Of a stretch of 64,000 nucleotides of DNA, positions 44,302 to 54,456 are shown piece after piece (the stretch's first letter is position 1; each line of letters begins with the position of its first letter). The DNA comes from Daejeonella sp. (GTDB lineage: Bacteria; Bacteroidota; Bacteroidia; Sphingobacteriales; Sphingobacteriaceae), in the NCBI RefSeq assembly GCF_030695525.1, contig NZ_JAUYSS010000072.1:78376-142375 (forward strand). Direction: 5' to 3'. The position numbers were made by a program, and so were the translations under genes. Under the pieces are notes generated by a model. It did not search any database. It was given only the letters and a program-made list of their open reading frames with translations, and had not been told where the DNA came from.

Positions 44302-44754
44302 TCAGAACTTAAGGCATTCTACGCCAAATCGGTTCAAAAAATCGACTCCTTCATCTGATGGAAGACCTTTATATTCTGCATAGGAAGCTTTATACCAAAC
44401 TTTTTTAATTCCGGAAGAAAATATGATTCTGGCGCAGGCAATGCATGGAGAAAGAGTAAGATAAAGTGTAGAGCCTTCGAGCGTAGAACCGTTCTTTACA
44501 GCATAAAGAATTGCATTCTCCTCTGCATGAAGTGCAAGGGAACAACTATTCTTCGAATCACGAGGGCAACCAGTTTCAGGCCATTCTTCATCACAATTAT
44601 GGGTTCCTGCAGGTGGCCCGTTATAACCTATTGAGATTATACGAGTATCTTTTGTCAAAACAGCACCAACCTGGGCCTTCACGCAATGAGAGCGCTCTGC
44701 AAGATCGCTTGCAAGATCCATGAAAATCAAGTCAAAGCTTGGTTTAACTTTCAT
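44302..44754 (-). CDS. Deoxycytidylate (dCMP) deaminase
   Basis: A 150-residue zinc-dependent deaminase converting dCMP to dUMP for dTMP synthesis. Zinc ligands and the catalytic Glu are seen in LALHAEENAILYA (HAE) and LSPCIACARIIFSSG (PCxxC). The N-terminus (LASDLAERSHCVKAQVGAVL) fits the ComEB/dCMP deaminase group. An extra Cys-rich stretch (HNCDEEWPETGCPRDSKNSC) resembles the second zinc site in this family. Its ATG overlaps the stop codon of the upstream transporter by one base, which is an odd functional pairing. Confidence 0.92.
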   Translation of the reverse strand: MKVKPSFDLIFMDLASDLAERSHCVKAQVGAVLTKDTRIISIGYNGPPAGTHNCDEEWPETGCPRDSKNSCSLALHAEENAILYAVKNGSTLEGSTLYLTLSPCIACARIIFSSGIKKVWYKASYAEYKGLPSDEGVDFLNRFGVECLKF

Positions 44755-46361
44755 TAATGCGATACATCTGCGTCAAGATCATTAACGTCAATTCCTTGCT
44801 TTTTTAATTCAGAGCTTACTTTTATTGCAAAATAAACCAGGTAAACAAAGCAAAGAAATGGAACAATATAGGAGAAGTGTATACCGCTAGTATCGGCCAG
44901 GATTCCCTGTACCGGTGGGATGATTGCTCCACCTAATATCATCATAATCAGGAAGGCTGAACCCTGAGAAGTATATTTACCTAAACCGGTAATGGCAAGG
45001 GCAAAAATACATGGCCACATTATTGAACAGCAAAGTCCACCGCTCAGGAACGCATAAATAGCAACCTGCCCTTCGGTCATCAGTCCGATAATCATCGCAA
45101 CAGATCCCAAAACGCTAAAAGTAAGTAAGGTCTTTGCGGGTTTATCCTGACTGAAGAAGAATCCGGCAATCAGAATAACAATACATACCCCGTAAATAAG
45201 GAACTGCCCGATAGATGCCCCATTTAAATGATTTGCGAGCAGGATAACCGCAAAGGCAATAAATGGAACGACAATCGTGAGTATTGTTTTCGTACGTTTT
45301 TCCAGTTTAAAGATGCTCACAGCACCTGCCCAGCGGCCTATCATCATACTTCCCCAATAGAGTGAAATAAATGGTGCAATTTCAGAACCGGTAAGACCCC
45401 CGAACTCAGGAAGCTCCAGTAAAGCTCCCATATTACTTTGAATAGTCACTTCCACCCCTACATAAGTAAAAATAGCTATCATGCCCAGAATAAGCTGCGG
45501 ATAACCCATCGCACCCCAGCCCGTTTTGTCTTTACCTGCTGACCTGAGGGCCAAAAGAAGGGTAATAACCATAATAAATAGCGACAGATAAACAAATATA
45601 TTCATGCCCAGACCTGTTGCTGCCGCGATTGGATCTGCTGCAAGAATCAATAAGAAGGCTACAAAAATAACGAACAGAGGCATATTGGTCTTACCACTCG
45701 ACTCCACTTTCTCATCGCTGGTTACCTTAGGCAATTTGGCCATCCAGAAATAAATGGCAACTGCTATAAAAAGGCCTGCTAATATATAATACAACAGATT
45801 GATCGATTCGATTTCAACTTCCTTGGGAACAGCACTTGTAGCTGTACCAAAGAGGATAATACTGACGACTATCGGACCTAAAATTCCGCCCAGATTGTTT
45901 ACACCTCCGGCCAGATTTAATCGATTGGCTCCGGTCACCGGGCTACCAAGAGCAACCACAAATGGATTAGCAGCAGTTTGTTGAAGTGAAAAGCCAATTG
46001 CGACCACAAAAAAAGCCGCGAGAATGAAAGAGAAAGACCCGGAGCCTACTGCAGGAATCATTAACAAGGCTCCGCCTGCAGATACAACCAAACCAATCGC
46101 AATACTGTTCTTATATCCCAGGTAATTCAGTATATCAACTTTAATGATCTTGGAAGCATAAAAAAGCACCAGAGATCCTATAAAATACCCTCCATAAAAA
46201 GTGAAGTCAATCAATTGAGACTCAAATTGCGTGAGATCAAAATGTGCTTTACAAAAAGGTATAAAAATTCCATTGCTGGCTGCTAGAAAGCCCCAAAAGA
46301 AAAACACTGTTATCAGTGTGTATAAAGCCGAGGAATAATTTTTTTGCAAATTGTTATCCAT
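44754..46361 (-). CDS. Sugar:H+ symporter, FucP/GluP-type MFS transporter
   Basis: A 535-residue MFS protein with about 12-14 helices. The FucP-family hallmark [15 protein letters not shown] followed by [17 protein letters not shown] lies at about residues 127-162. It is some 100 residues longer than E. coli FucP because of added hydrophobic segments in the second half. The substrate may be glucose, galactose or fucose; it cannot be fixed here, and no catabolic sugar genes are adjacent. It leads a two-gene transcript with the dCMP deaminase. It is divergent from the LysE gene. Confidence 0.9.
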   Translation of the reverse strand: MDNNLQKNYSSALYTLITVFFFWGFLAASNGIFIPFCKAHFDLTQFESQLIDFTFYGGYFIGSLVLFYASKIIKVDILNYLGYKNSIAIGLVVSAGGALLMIPAVGSGSFSFILAAFFVVAIGFSLQQTAANPFVVALGSPVTGANRLNLAGGVNNLGGILGPIVVSIILFGTATSAVPKEVEIESINLLYYILAGLFIAVAIYFWMAKLPKVTSDEKVESSGKTNMPLFVIFVAFLLILAADPIAAATGLGMNIFVYLSLFIMVITLLLALRSAGKDKTGWGAMGYPQLILGMIAIFTYVGVEVTIQSNMGALLELPEFGGLTGSEIAPFISLYWGSMMIGRWAGAVSIFKLEKRTKTILTIVVPFIAFAVILLANHLNGASIGQFLIYGVCIVILIAGFFFSQDKPAKTLLTFSVLGSVAMIIGLMTEGQVAIYAFLSGGLCCSIMWPCIFALAITGLGKYTSQGSAFLIMMILGGAIIPPVQGILADTSGIHFSYIVPFLCFVYLVYFAIKVSSELKKQGIDVNDLDADVSH

Positions 46362-46503
46362 ATCAGGTTTCTATTGTTAAATATTTATCTAACATAAATT
46401 AAATTTCTCATATCTCTAAGTTTTAAATGTTTTTATCATTCTTGTGAATATTTCTTTGTTTTTAGGTTAATTTGCAAAACTTACTTAGGAATAAATATTC
46501 GGA

Positions 46504-47133
46504 ATGATAGAATCAATCGTTTCAGGAATAGGATTGGGATTTGTGCTTTCGTTTCTAACCGGACCTGTATTTTTTGCTCTGATAAAAACCAGTATTGAAA
46601 AAGGGTTTTCGGCAGGTGTTTCACTTGCCGGAGGAGTAGTTGTCAGTGATGTTTTTTATGTAGGCATTAGTTTGTACAGTACATCATTTATTGCACTCGA
46701 AAACACCTATCGTCTTCAAATAGGTATTGCAGGCAGTTCTATCCTGTTTATAATTGGACTCTATTATCTTTTCAAGAAAGTTAAAGTGAATTATGAGCAG
46801 ACCAATTCTAAACGAAAAAATACCGGTTATTTTATCAAGGGATTTTTGATGTGCATTTTCAACCCGGCTATTTTACTTTACTGGCTGAGTGTAACCAGCA
46901 GTGTTATATCCATTTCCGGAGAAATTAAACCATCCCAAATTATTCCATTCTTCGGATCAATCCTGATCACCCAGTTCAGCCTCGATGTTTTAAAAGCATA
47001 TTATGCAAATAAACTAAGATACAGGATAAAGGAAAAGAATATTGCCAGATTAAATCGTGTTGCCGGAGTACTTATACTGATCTTCGCTGCCCGTTTAATA
47101 TTTAATTTAATGACAGGGCACTCACTTATTTAA
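46504..47133 (+). CDS. LysE/RhtB-family amino acid exporter
   Basis: A 209-residue membrane protein with about six helices. The N-terminal signature GLGFVLSFLTGPVFFALIKT (with Gly-Pro) followed by SIEKGFSAGVSLAGGVVVSD is the LysE/RhtB motif. These proteins export amino acids or derivatives; the substrate is unknown. It stands alone, divergent from the sugar transporter and convergent with the PurF-type gene, with heptamer repeats immediately after its stop codon. Confidence 0.88.
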   Translation: MIESIVSGIGLGFVLSFLTGPVFFALIKTSIEKGFSAGVSLAGGVVVSDVFYVGISLYSTSFIALENTYRLQIGIAGSSILFIIGLYYLFKKVKVNYEQTNSKRKNTGYFIKGFLMCIFNPAILLYWLSVTSSVISISGEIKPSQIIPFFGSILITQFSLDVLKAYYANKLRYRIKEKNIARLNRVAGVLILIFAARLIFNLMTGHSLI

Positions 47134-47261
47134 TTGACAGTTGACAGTTGATAATTGAATTAGTATTGAGTATTGAGACAGAATCTTAATTTCAATTGAA
47201 TCACATAATTTGGCTGAAGAAGAAATACAACTTATAACTTACAACCTATAACTTACAACTT
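47134..47261. repeat. Three short heptamer arrays between lysE-type and purF-type genes
   Basis: TTGACAG twice then TTGATAA (47134-47154), TATTGAG twice (47164-47177), and AACTTAT, AACTTAC, AACCTAT, AACTTAC, AACTT (47229-47261). All have a 7-base period but different unit sequences. They occupy much of the 130-bp gap between two convergent genes; no classical terminator is seen there. Confidence 0.7.
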
Positions 47262-47263
47262 CC

Positions 47264-49165
47264 TTAGTAAGCACGTTGATTCTTTCCTTCCACCCAGTTC
47301 ATAAAGGCCTTATTTACGACCTTGTTACCACCTGGTGTAGGATAATTGCCTGAGAAATACCAATCCCCAAGATGGCCTGGAATTGCTTTATGAAGATTAT
47401 CCAAGGTCTGGTATATTACCTTTACCTCAGTTTTGATTTCTTTGGGGGTTATGATCAGGGCAATCCTATCAGAAATTTCCTGATCTGTGAACTGACTGTA
47501 GATCTCCTGAACAAAATTTTCAGTCTGCTTATTCCCAAGTTTCTCGGATTCAATACAGTTCTGATAAACTCTGTCGATAATATCTTCTCTACCAGTTTCC
47601 CTCAAAAGTGAAATTGCAGCCTCAAATGCGACAAACTCCCCCATTCTCGACATATCTATTCCATAACAATCCGGATACCTGATCTGCGGTGCAGAAGAAA
47701 CAACTATAATCCGTTTAGGCCCCAACCTGTCGAGTATTTTAAGAATACTCTGCCTTAAAGTAGTACCTCTCACGATAGAATCGTCCAATACAACCAAATT
47801 ATCAGTTCCCTTATTAATCAGCCCGTAAGTAGTGTCATATACATGTGCAACCATATCCTGGCGGTCGGCATCCTGGGTTATGAATGTACGAAGCTTCACA
47901 TCTTTTATCGCAATTTTCTCGATCCTTGCCGACATATTTAAAACATCTTCAAGCTCGGCATCCGAAATCTTATCTGCCCGATTTAAAAGAATATCTTTTT
48001 GATAGTCCCTCAGATATTTATGGACTCCCTCAACCATCCCATAGAAAGCAACTTCTGCGGTATTGGGTATGTAAGAAAAAACCGTATTATTCAGGTTATA
48101 GTTAATCTCATTGAATATCTGAGGACACAGGAACAGGCCGAGTTGCTTACGTTCACGATATATGTCAGCATCACTTCCTCTTGAAAAATAGATTCGCTCA
48201 AAGGAACATGACTTTTGCACTTCCGGTTCACGGAATTGCTCTTCAGTAACCTTTCCGTTCTTTTTTATAATCAGGGCATGTCCGGGTTTGATCTCCTTTA
48301 CAAATTCAAGAGGAATATTAAATGCAGTTTGTATTGCAGGGCGTTCAGACGTAACGATCACTACTTCATCATCTTGATAATAAAAAGCCGGTCTAATACC
48401 AACCGGATCACGCATTACAAAAGCATCTCCATGTCCCAAAATACCGCTAATTGTATATCCTCCATCCCAGGTTTTTGCAGAACGGCGCAGTATTGATGCC
48501 ACATCAATGTGTTCAGCGATCTGGTGACTTATTTGCTCATTAGAAAAACCTTCATTTTTATATTTATCAAAAAGCTCCTGATTTTCAGTATCTAAAAAGT
48601 GTCCGATCTTTTCGAGCACCGTAACAGTATCCGTTCTTTCCTTAGGATGCTGCCCAAGTTCAAATAACTGCTCAAGTAATTCATCAACATTGGTCATGTT
48701 GAAATTCCCACTTACTACCAGATTCCTGGTCATCCAGTTATTCTGACGTAAAAAAGGATGGCAGCTCTCAATACTATTTTTTCCATGGGTACCATAACGT
48801 AAATGTCCCATCAATACCTCACCAGTAAAACTCACGTTTTCCTTCAGCCAATCGGTATCCTGTAATAATTCGGGTGATTCATTGTGAACATCCGCGAATT
48901 TTTTCTGAACATATTCAAAAATCTCAGCCACTGCATTGGCTCCCATTGCCCTATGACGACTGATATAACGCTTACCAGGCTGAACATCCAGTTTGATTGT
49001 AGCAATACCGGCACCATCCTGCCCCCTGTTATGTTGCTTTTCCATCAGCAAATACAATTTGTTCAGCCCGTAAAGTGCCGTTCCATATTTTTGCTGATAA
49101 TAAGATAAAGGCTTTAAAAGACGGATAAGTGCAATACCACACTCATGTTTTATCGAATCACTCAT
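47264..49165 (-). CDS. PurF-type amidophosphoribosyltransferase, long form
   Basis: A 633-residue protein with a class II glutaminase domain followed by a phosphoribosyltransferase domain. The glutaminase nucleophile would be Cys 9 (KHECGIALIRL), so eight residues must be removed or tolerated. NRGQDGAGIATIKL and GHLRYGTHGKNSIESCHPF are also present. The PRPP loop is NLVVLDDSIVRGTTLRQSI, and CSFERIYFSRGSD and YPDCYGIDMS match PurF. It is about 130-160 residues longer than standard PurF through insertions. It either makes phosphoribosylamine for purines or is a second, specialised paralogue; the genome outside would tell. Confidence 0.88.
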   Translation of the reverse strand: MSDSIKHECGIALIRLLKPLSYYQQKYGTALYGLNKLYLLMEKQHNRGQDGAGIATIKLDVQPGKRYISRHRAMGANAVAEIFEYVQKKFADVHNESPELLQDTDWLKENVSFTGEVLMGHLRYGTHGKNSIESCHPFLRQNNWMTRNLVVSGNFNMTNVDELLEQLFELGQHPKERTDTVTVLEKIGHFLDTENQELFDKYKNEGFSNEQISHQIAEHIDVASILRRSAKTWDGGYTISGILGHGDAFVMRDPVGIRPAFYYQDDEVVIVTSERPAIQTAFNIPLEFVKEIKPGHALIIKKNGKVTEEQFREPEVQKSCSFERIYFSRGSDADIYRERKQLGLFLCPQIFNEINYNLNNTVFSYIPNTAEVAFYGMVEGVHKYLRDYQKDILLNRADKISDAELEDVLNMSARIEKIAIKDVKLRTFITQDADRQDMVAHVYDTTYGLINKGTDNLVVLDDSIVRGTTLRQSILKILDRLGPKRIIVVSSAPQIRYPDCYGIDMSRMGEFVAFEAAISLLRETGREDIIDRVYQNCIESEKLGNKQTENFVQEIYSQFTDQEISDRIALIITPKEIKTEVKVIYQTLDNLHKAIPGHLGDWYFSGNYPTPGGNKVVNKAFMNWVEGKNQRAY

Positions 49166-49182
49166 AATAGGTTCTGAGATTG

Positions 49183-49214
49183 CAAAAGTAGCTATTTAAT
49201 ACCTAATAAGCCAA
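49183..49214 (-). promoter_or_regulatory. Promoter of the purF-type gene
   Basis: On the minus strand TTGG, 20 bases, TACTTTTG (49190-49183), ending 17 bases before the ATG. It shows the gene is transcribed separately from the nuo operon upstream. Confidence 0.6.
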
Positions 49215-49269
49215 TGAAATCAATGGTAATCTTCAGGAAAATACTTTGTTTTTAATAAGGGCTAATAAC

Positions 49270-50769
49270 TTAAATAATGTGTTCAAGCAGTGCAGGGAAA
49301 ATTATCAAAAGTAATAGCAGAAAAGCAAGAAAAACACCCATATAAACTTTTGGAGACCTGGTTGAAATCTGAACAGGGCCGGAAGTTTCTCTTAAAAATG
49401 CATTCAAAGGCACTTTAAAATAATAAAACAATGAAACTATAGTACTTAGCGATGCAGTAATAATCATGATCATCAGAATTGGCAATCCCGACAAGTTATA
49501 TGCTTCCAGGGCAGTAGAGAACACTAAAAATTTGGCTGTAAATCCAACAGTTGGTGGCAAACCTGTAAGTGAAACCAGAACAATAAGCAGACTGATCATT
49601 AGTAAACTGTTCTTTTTCCCAAGACCTTTATATTCATTGATGTATTGCTTACCCGTTTTTTCCTCTATTTCATCCACAATCAGAAATGCAGCCATATTCA
49701 TGATCACATAAACAGTCATATAGAATATAATTGCTTTAAATCCACTGGCTGAAAAAATAAATAGCCCCATCAGCATAAAGCCGGTATGTCCAATGGATGA
49801 ATAGGCCAACATCCGCTTGACATTATTCTGCCAGATTGCAACAAAATTTCCAAGTAACATACTAAGAATAGCCAGAAATGCGAGGACGAAATTCAGGTCA
49901 AGGATAGAAGAACTCAGTGCTTTTGATTCAGGATCATAGAATATTTCCAAAAACTTAATCAGAACAGCAAATCCTGCAATTTTTGGTGCAGTTGACAAGA
50001 AAGCGGTTACCGGTGTTGGGGCACCTTCATAGACATCGGGCGACCAGAAATGAAGGGGTACAAGTGATAATTTGAATGCAATACCAATAAACACCAGGAT
50101 AAGGGCAAGCGCAGAAGCCATTCTAGGTATATTATGCAATCCGGACAGAAATGCAGGATCATTTAAATAAAGGGTGCCGGTAAATCCATAAAGTAAAGAA
50201 ATTCCATAAAGCATAATTGCCGAACAAACCGCTCCAAACAGGGCATATTTCATTGCTGCTTCAGTCTGTCGCTGCCCTGCCGAAAGATAACCGACCATCA
50301 AATAAGATCCAAGTGATACCATTTCGAGTGACAGGTATACCATCAGCAAATTTGCTGACATAGCCATCAGATTTAGTCCGAGATGTACTGCCAACAGAAT
50401 GGAATACATATCTCCAAAGCCCTTATCATGGTTCTGAAAAGCCCGGTTAAATCGAATAAAGAGAACAAATAGTATACTGGCAAGACAAAAGAGAAGTTTA
50501 AAAAGTATTGCCAAATGATCCATAATAATCATTCCACCAAATAATGGTGTACTTACCATTTTAAGAAATCCACTGCTTTGATAAGCCACCAAAACTAGTG
50601 TAGAAAGTGTCAAAATAAAACTTAGCTGGGGATATCGTTTACTAAAAAAGAGATCAGAAAGAATTACGACCAGAAAACCCATAACCAAACTTATCTCTGC
50701 TCTAAAGAAATTCAAACTCGCTAATGAATCCCGGATCGATGATGAAATATATGGAATCAGATCATTCAT
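49270..50769 (-). CDS. nuoN: NADH-quinone oxidoreductase subunit N
   Basis: A 499-residue antiporter-like subunit of the complex I membrane arm with about 14 helices. The conserved charged helices appear in YLSLEMVSLGSYLMVGYL (Glu, helix 5), FKLSLVPLHFWSPDVYEGAPTP (Lys, helix 7-8) and NNVKRMLAYSSIGHTG. It lies last in the operon, its start overlapping the nuoM stop by one base. A 104-bp gap follows before the purF-type gene. Confidence 0.97.
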   Translation of the reverse strand: MNDLIPYISSSIRDSLASLNFFRAEISLVMGFLVVILSDLFFSKRYPQLSFILTLSTLVLVAYQSSGFLKMVSTPLFGGMIIMDHLAILFKLLFCLASILFVLFIRFNRAFQNHDKGFGDMYSILLAVHLGLNLMAMSANLLMVYLSLEMVSLGSYLMVGYLSAGQRQTEAAMKYALFGAVCSAIMLYGISLLYGFTGTLYLNDPAFLSGLHNIPRMASALALILVFIGIAFKLSLVPLHFWSPDVYEGAPTPVTAFLSTAPKIAGFAVLIKFLEIFYDPESKALSSSILDLNFVLAFLAILSMLLGNFVAIWQNNVKRMLAYSSIGHTGFMLMGLFIFSASGFKAIIFYMTVYVIMNMAAFLIVDEIEEKTGKQYINEYKGLGKKNSLLMISLLIVLVSLTGLPPTVGFTAKFLVFSTALEAYNLSGLPILMIMIITASLSTIVSLFYYFKVPLNAFLRETSGPVQISTRSPKVYMGVFLAFLLLLLIIFPALLEHII

Positions 50770-52364
50770 TATCCGGTAATTAAATGAACCAGTGCCAGAA
50801 CTGAGGCATTCATCTTATCAAAAAGCAGGGATGGAAATATTCCCAAAAGTAGAGCCAGCATTGCCAGAGGAACCAATGCAAATTTTTCCCTGATAGTTAC
50901 ATCAACTAGCTGATTTTTCCAGGTTTCACCACCCTTCAAACGGATCTGACCAAAGAACATGCGCTGCAAGGTCCAGAGGAAATAGGCTGCACTTAGTAAA
51001 ATCCCCAATGAAGCCCCTATGGCCATCCACCTTGGTAAAAGACCATTAACATCCTGCGAGGTAAAAGCACCAATCAGACTAAATGCTTCGGCCATGAATG
51101 CCGAAAATCCTGGCAATCCGAGGGATGCAAAAAAAGCAATCATCACAAAAAATGTAAATTGAGGCATCAATTCGGCTAAACCTCTGAAATTAGAAATTTC
51201 ACGGTCATGTACCCTGTTGTAAATCATCCCTACGAGAAAAAAGAGCATTGCCGACAGTCCTCCATGACTAATCATTTGAAGCATGGCACCACTTAGGCCT
51301 TCGGTTGTTACTGAAGCAATACCAAGTAAAACAAAACCCATATGTGAAACAGAAGAATAGGCAATCAGCCGCTTTAAATCAGTTTGCGCCAATGCATTCA
51401 AAGCTCCGTAGAGGATAGAGATTAGCCCGATCAGTCCAATCCACCAGGCCGATTGAACAGCAGAATCAGGAAAGATACTAAAGCAAATCCTGAGAATACC
51501 ATAGCCCCCTACTTTGAGCAAGAGGCCAGCCAGAATAATAGAAACTGGCGTCGGAGCCTCAACATGGGCATCGGGTAACCAGGTATGTAAAGGAACGATA
51601 GGTACCTTAATAGCAAAAGCAATAAAAAGCACGATAAAAGCCAGTAATCTTGCTGAGATTCCCAAAATACTTTGTCCTGCCATTGCTGAGAATACCGAAC
51701 CCTCGATATAATTGGCCGGGTCCATCATCAGGATCATATTAAAGGTATGATTTCCTGTAGCAGGATTCAGCACAGAAAAATACAATCCGATAATTACAAG
51801 AAGCATAAATACGGAACCGAAAAGCGTATACAAAAAGAACTTAATAGCCGCATATTCCCTTCTGGCACCTCCCCACATCCCAATCAAAAAATAAAGCGGC
51901 AGCAGCATCAATTCATAAAAAATATAAAAAAGGAAAAAGTCAAGGGCACAAAAAACTCCCATTACTGCTGTATTCAAAATTAGAAACAAGGAGAAATATG
52001 CTTTTAGATTCGTTTTAATTTCCCAGGATGATAAAGTTGCAACAAACATGATCAGCGCAGTAAGCATAAGAAAAGGGATAGACAATCCGTCAATTCCCAG
52101 GAAATAATCTATTTCCAGTTTGCCGATACTTCCAAGATCGAGTCGGATCCAGGGCAATTTTTCAATCAGCTGAAATTCATTTTCTATGTTTATTCCGGGT
52201 AAAACTTTATTGAACCGGGTATATATATAAATACTAAGGATAAATTGGATCAAACTAACCCCAAGGGCAATGTATTTAAATCGCTGCTGAAAAGTTGATG
52301 GAAGAATCACAACCAGCAAAGCTGCAGCAATGGGAAGGAATATGAGAACTGAAAGCAGATTCAT
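50769..52364 (-). CDS. nuoM: NADH-quinone oxidoreductase subunit M
   Basis: A 531-residue antiporter-like proton-pumping subunit of complex I. Key segments are [20 protein letters not shown] (Glu of helix 5), [27 protein letters not shown] (Lys of helix 7) and [17 protein letters not shown]. The length and helix count are normal. It lies 49 bp after nuoL and overlaps nuoN by one base. Confidence 0.98.
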   Translation of the reverse strand: [531 protein letters not shown]

Positions 52365-52413
52365 ACTGATCCTCCCCTTAGCCCCTTTGCGGAGATGAAT
52401 AATGGAATTAATC

Positions 52414-54456
52414 TCATATCAGATAGCTTAAAATGAAAAACGAAAGCACAACAAGCAACATTGTAGTAAGATAATGCTGTAATCTGCCCGATTGAAAATT
52501 TCTGAAAAAACGGCCAATGTATCTTGATAAGGAACCGGTAGAATTGACCAGGCCGTCAATTATTTTCCTGTCAAACCAGTCGGAAATTACAGATATTGTT
52601 TGAGTCAAAGCAGCCATGCGATTTACTATACCATCAATTATAATACGGTCAAATCCATAGGTGAGCAGGGAAAGTTTTTCAATCGATCTAATGAGCACAA
52701 AATTATAGATCTCATTAAAAAACCATTCCCGATTTGAAATTCGATAAAGCCAGGTATCTTGCATTAGTTTAGGCTCCCTGCCAGGAACATATATACTGTA
52801 GGTAATAAGGATTAATGCAAAAGCCCCCAAATTCAATATCAAAGGTGCCAGCCAGTGAAAAATACTGATCTCTTTAATACTGGTCACCTGGAAGCCCTTC
52901 CAAAGCCAGGAGGCTTCGAAAGTTGCGGGATTAACAGAAAAGACAATAAATGTGCAAAAAAATGAAAGTATCAGTAAAACATAGGTCATCTGTCCCGGGG
53001 AATCACTTATCTGCATCATTTTATCTGTTTTAATTTCTCTCGATTCTGAGAAAAAAACTTTAAAAATCAATCTGAATATATAAAAAGCAGTTAACCAGGA
53101 TGTTAAAACCATTAACCAGGGAAGGACTATAAATATCCCTTCACGTGCAGCCGCCCATTCAAAAGCACTGATCAGTATGGAATCCTTTGACAGAAAACCC
53201 GAAGTTAAGGGTAATCCAACCAGAGCCGCTGAAGCAATGCACATTCCCCAAAATGCAATCGGCATTCTTTTCCTTAATCCACCCATTAGTCGAATATCCT
53301 GATAATCAAAATCATGGCTATTTCTAACGCAATAATGATGGAGCTGATGAATCACAGAACCAGCGGCAAGAAACAATAAGCATTTAAAAAACGCATGAGT
53401 CGTTAAATGAAAAATACTCTCGGAATAAGCCCCAATCCCGAGAGCCATCACCATAAAACCCAATTGTGAAATCGTGGAATAGGCCAGAATTCGCTTAATA
53501 TCGTTTTGGGTTAAAGCAATTGTGGCTGCCATGAATGCTGTAAATGCACCAATCCAAACCATTACATCCAATACAAGGGGGTCAAAAACAGGATAAATCC
53601 TCGCAATCAGGAACACACCGGCTGCGACCATTGTAGCTGCATGTATCAGCGATGAAACTGAAGTAGGCCCCTCCATCGCATCGGGAAGCCAGGTATGTAA
53701 TGGAAATTGTGCGGATTTAGCCATAGCTCCGAGAAAAAAGGCGAAACCGGCAATACTTAGCCAGATTGCCGGCATTTGCTGTGATCCGCTTATCCAAAAA
53801 TTACTTTCGAATGTGGAAGTACTTATTAATCCTCCCTCTCCAAAAAGGCTGTGTAAATCAAGAGTCTGAAACTTGGTATAAATAATCATGATTCCAGTCA
53901 GGAAACCCAAATCACCAATTCTGTTCATGATGAATGCTTTCTTTGCAGCCTGTGAGGCTGTATGTTTGCTAAACCAGAACCCAATCAGCAAATAGGATGA
54001 AAAGCCTACCAGTTCCCAGAACAGATAAATTAATAATAAGCTGTCTGAAATTACCAATCCAAGCATGGAGAAGCAAAATAATCCTAAATAAGCCCAATAC
54101 CTGTGAATATTGGGGTCGTTCTTCATATATTCCCGCGAGTAAATATGAACCAGAACAGAGATTCCGGTGACCAGAACCATCATCAAAACGCTGAGATTAT
54201 TCAAAAGTACACCGGCGTAAAACTGAACATTACCAATTATGAACCAGGATATTTGCTTATGTTCGGGCTCCAAATTCCAGATCTGAAGGAACAGGTACAT
54301 CGATAAAAGGAAAGACAGTGTAATTGTTGACAATGCGACGCTGGCACCCCCGCCCTTTTTTGAACTAAGAATAAAAACGAAAGAAAACAAGGGCAATATC
54401 GCAGCTAAAAGTGCAACCAAACTTCTGTTCTCAGTAAAATTTATTCCTTCCATCAA
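52414..54456 (-). CDS. nuoL: NADH-quinone oxidoreductase subunit L
   Basis: A 680-residue subunit: the antiporter-like core plus the long C-terminal lateral helix that runs along the membrane arm. Motifs are [42 protein letters not shown]-like (here GPTSVS) and [19 protein letters not shown], with the conserved His-rich [20 protein letters not shown]. The C-terminal 150 residues carry two repeats of [10 protein letters not shown] / [10 protein letters not shown] before the last helix. It overlaps nuoK by four bases. Confidence 0.97.
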   Translation of the reverse strand: [680 protein letters not shown]

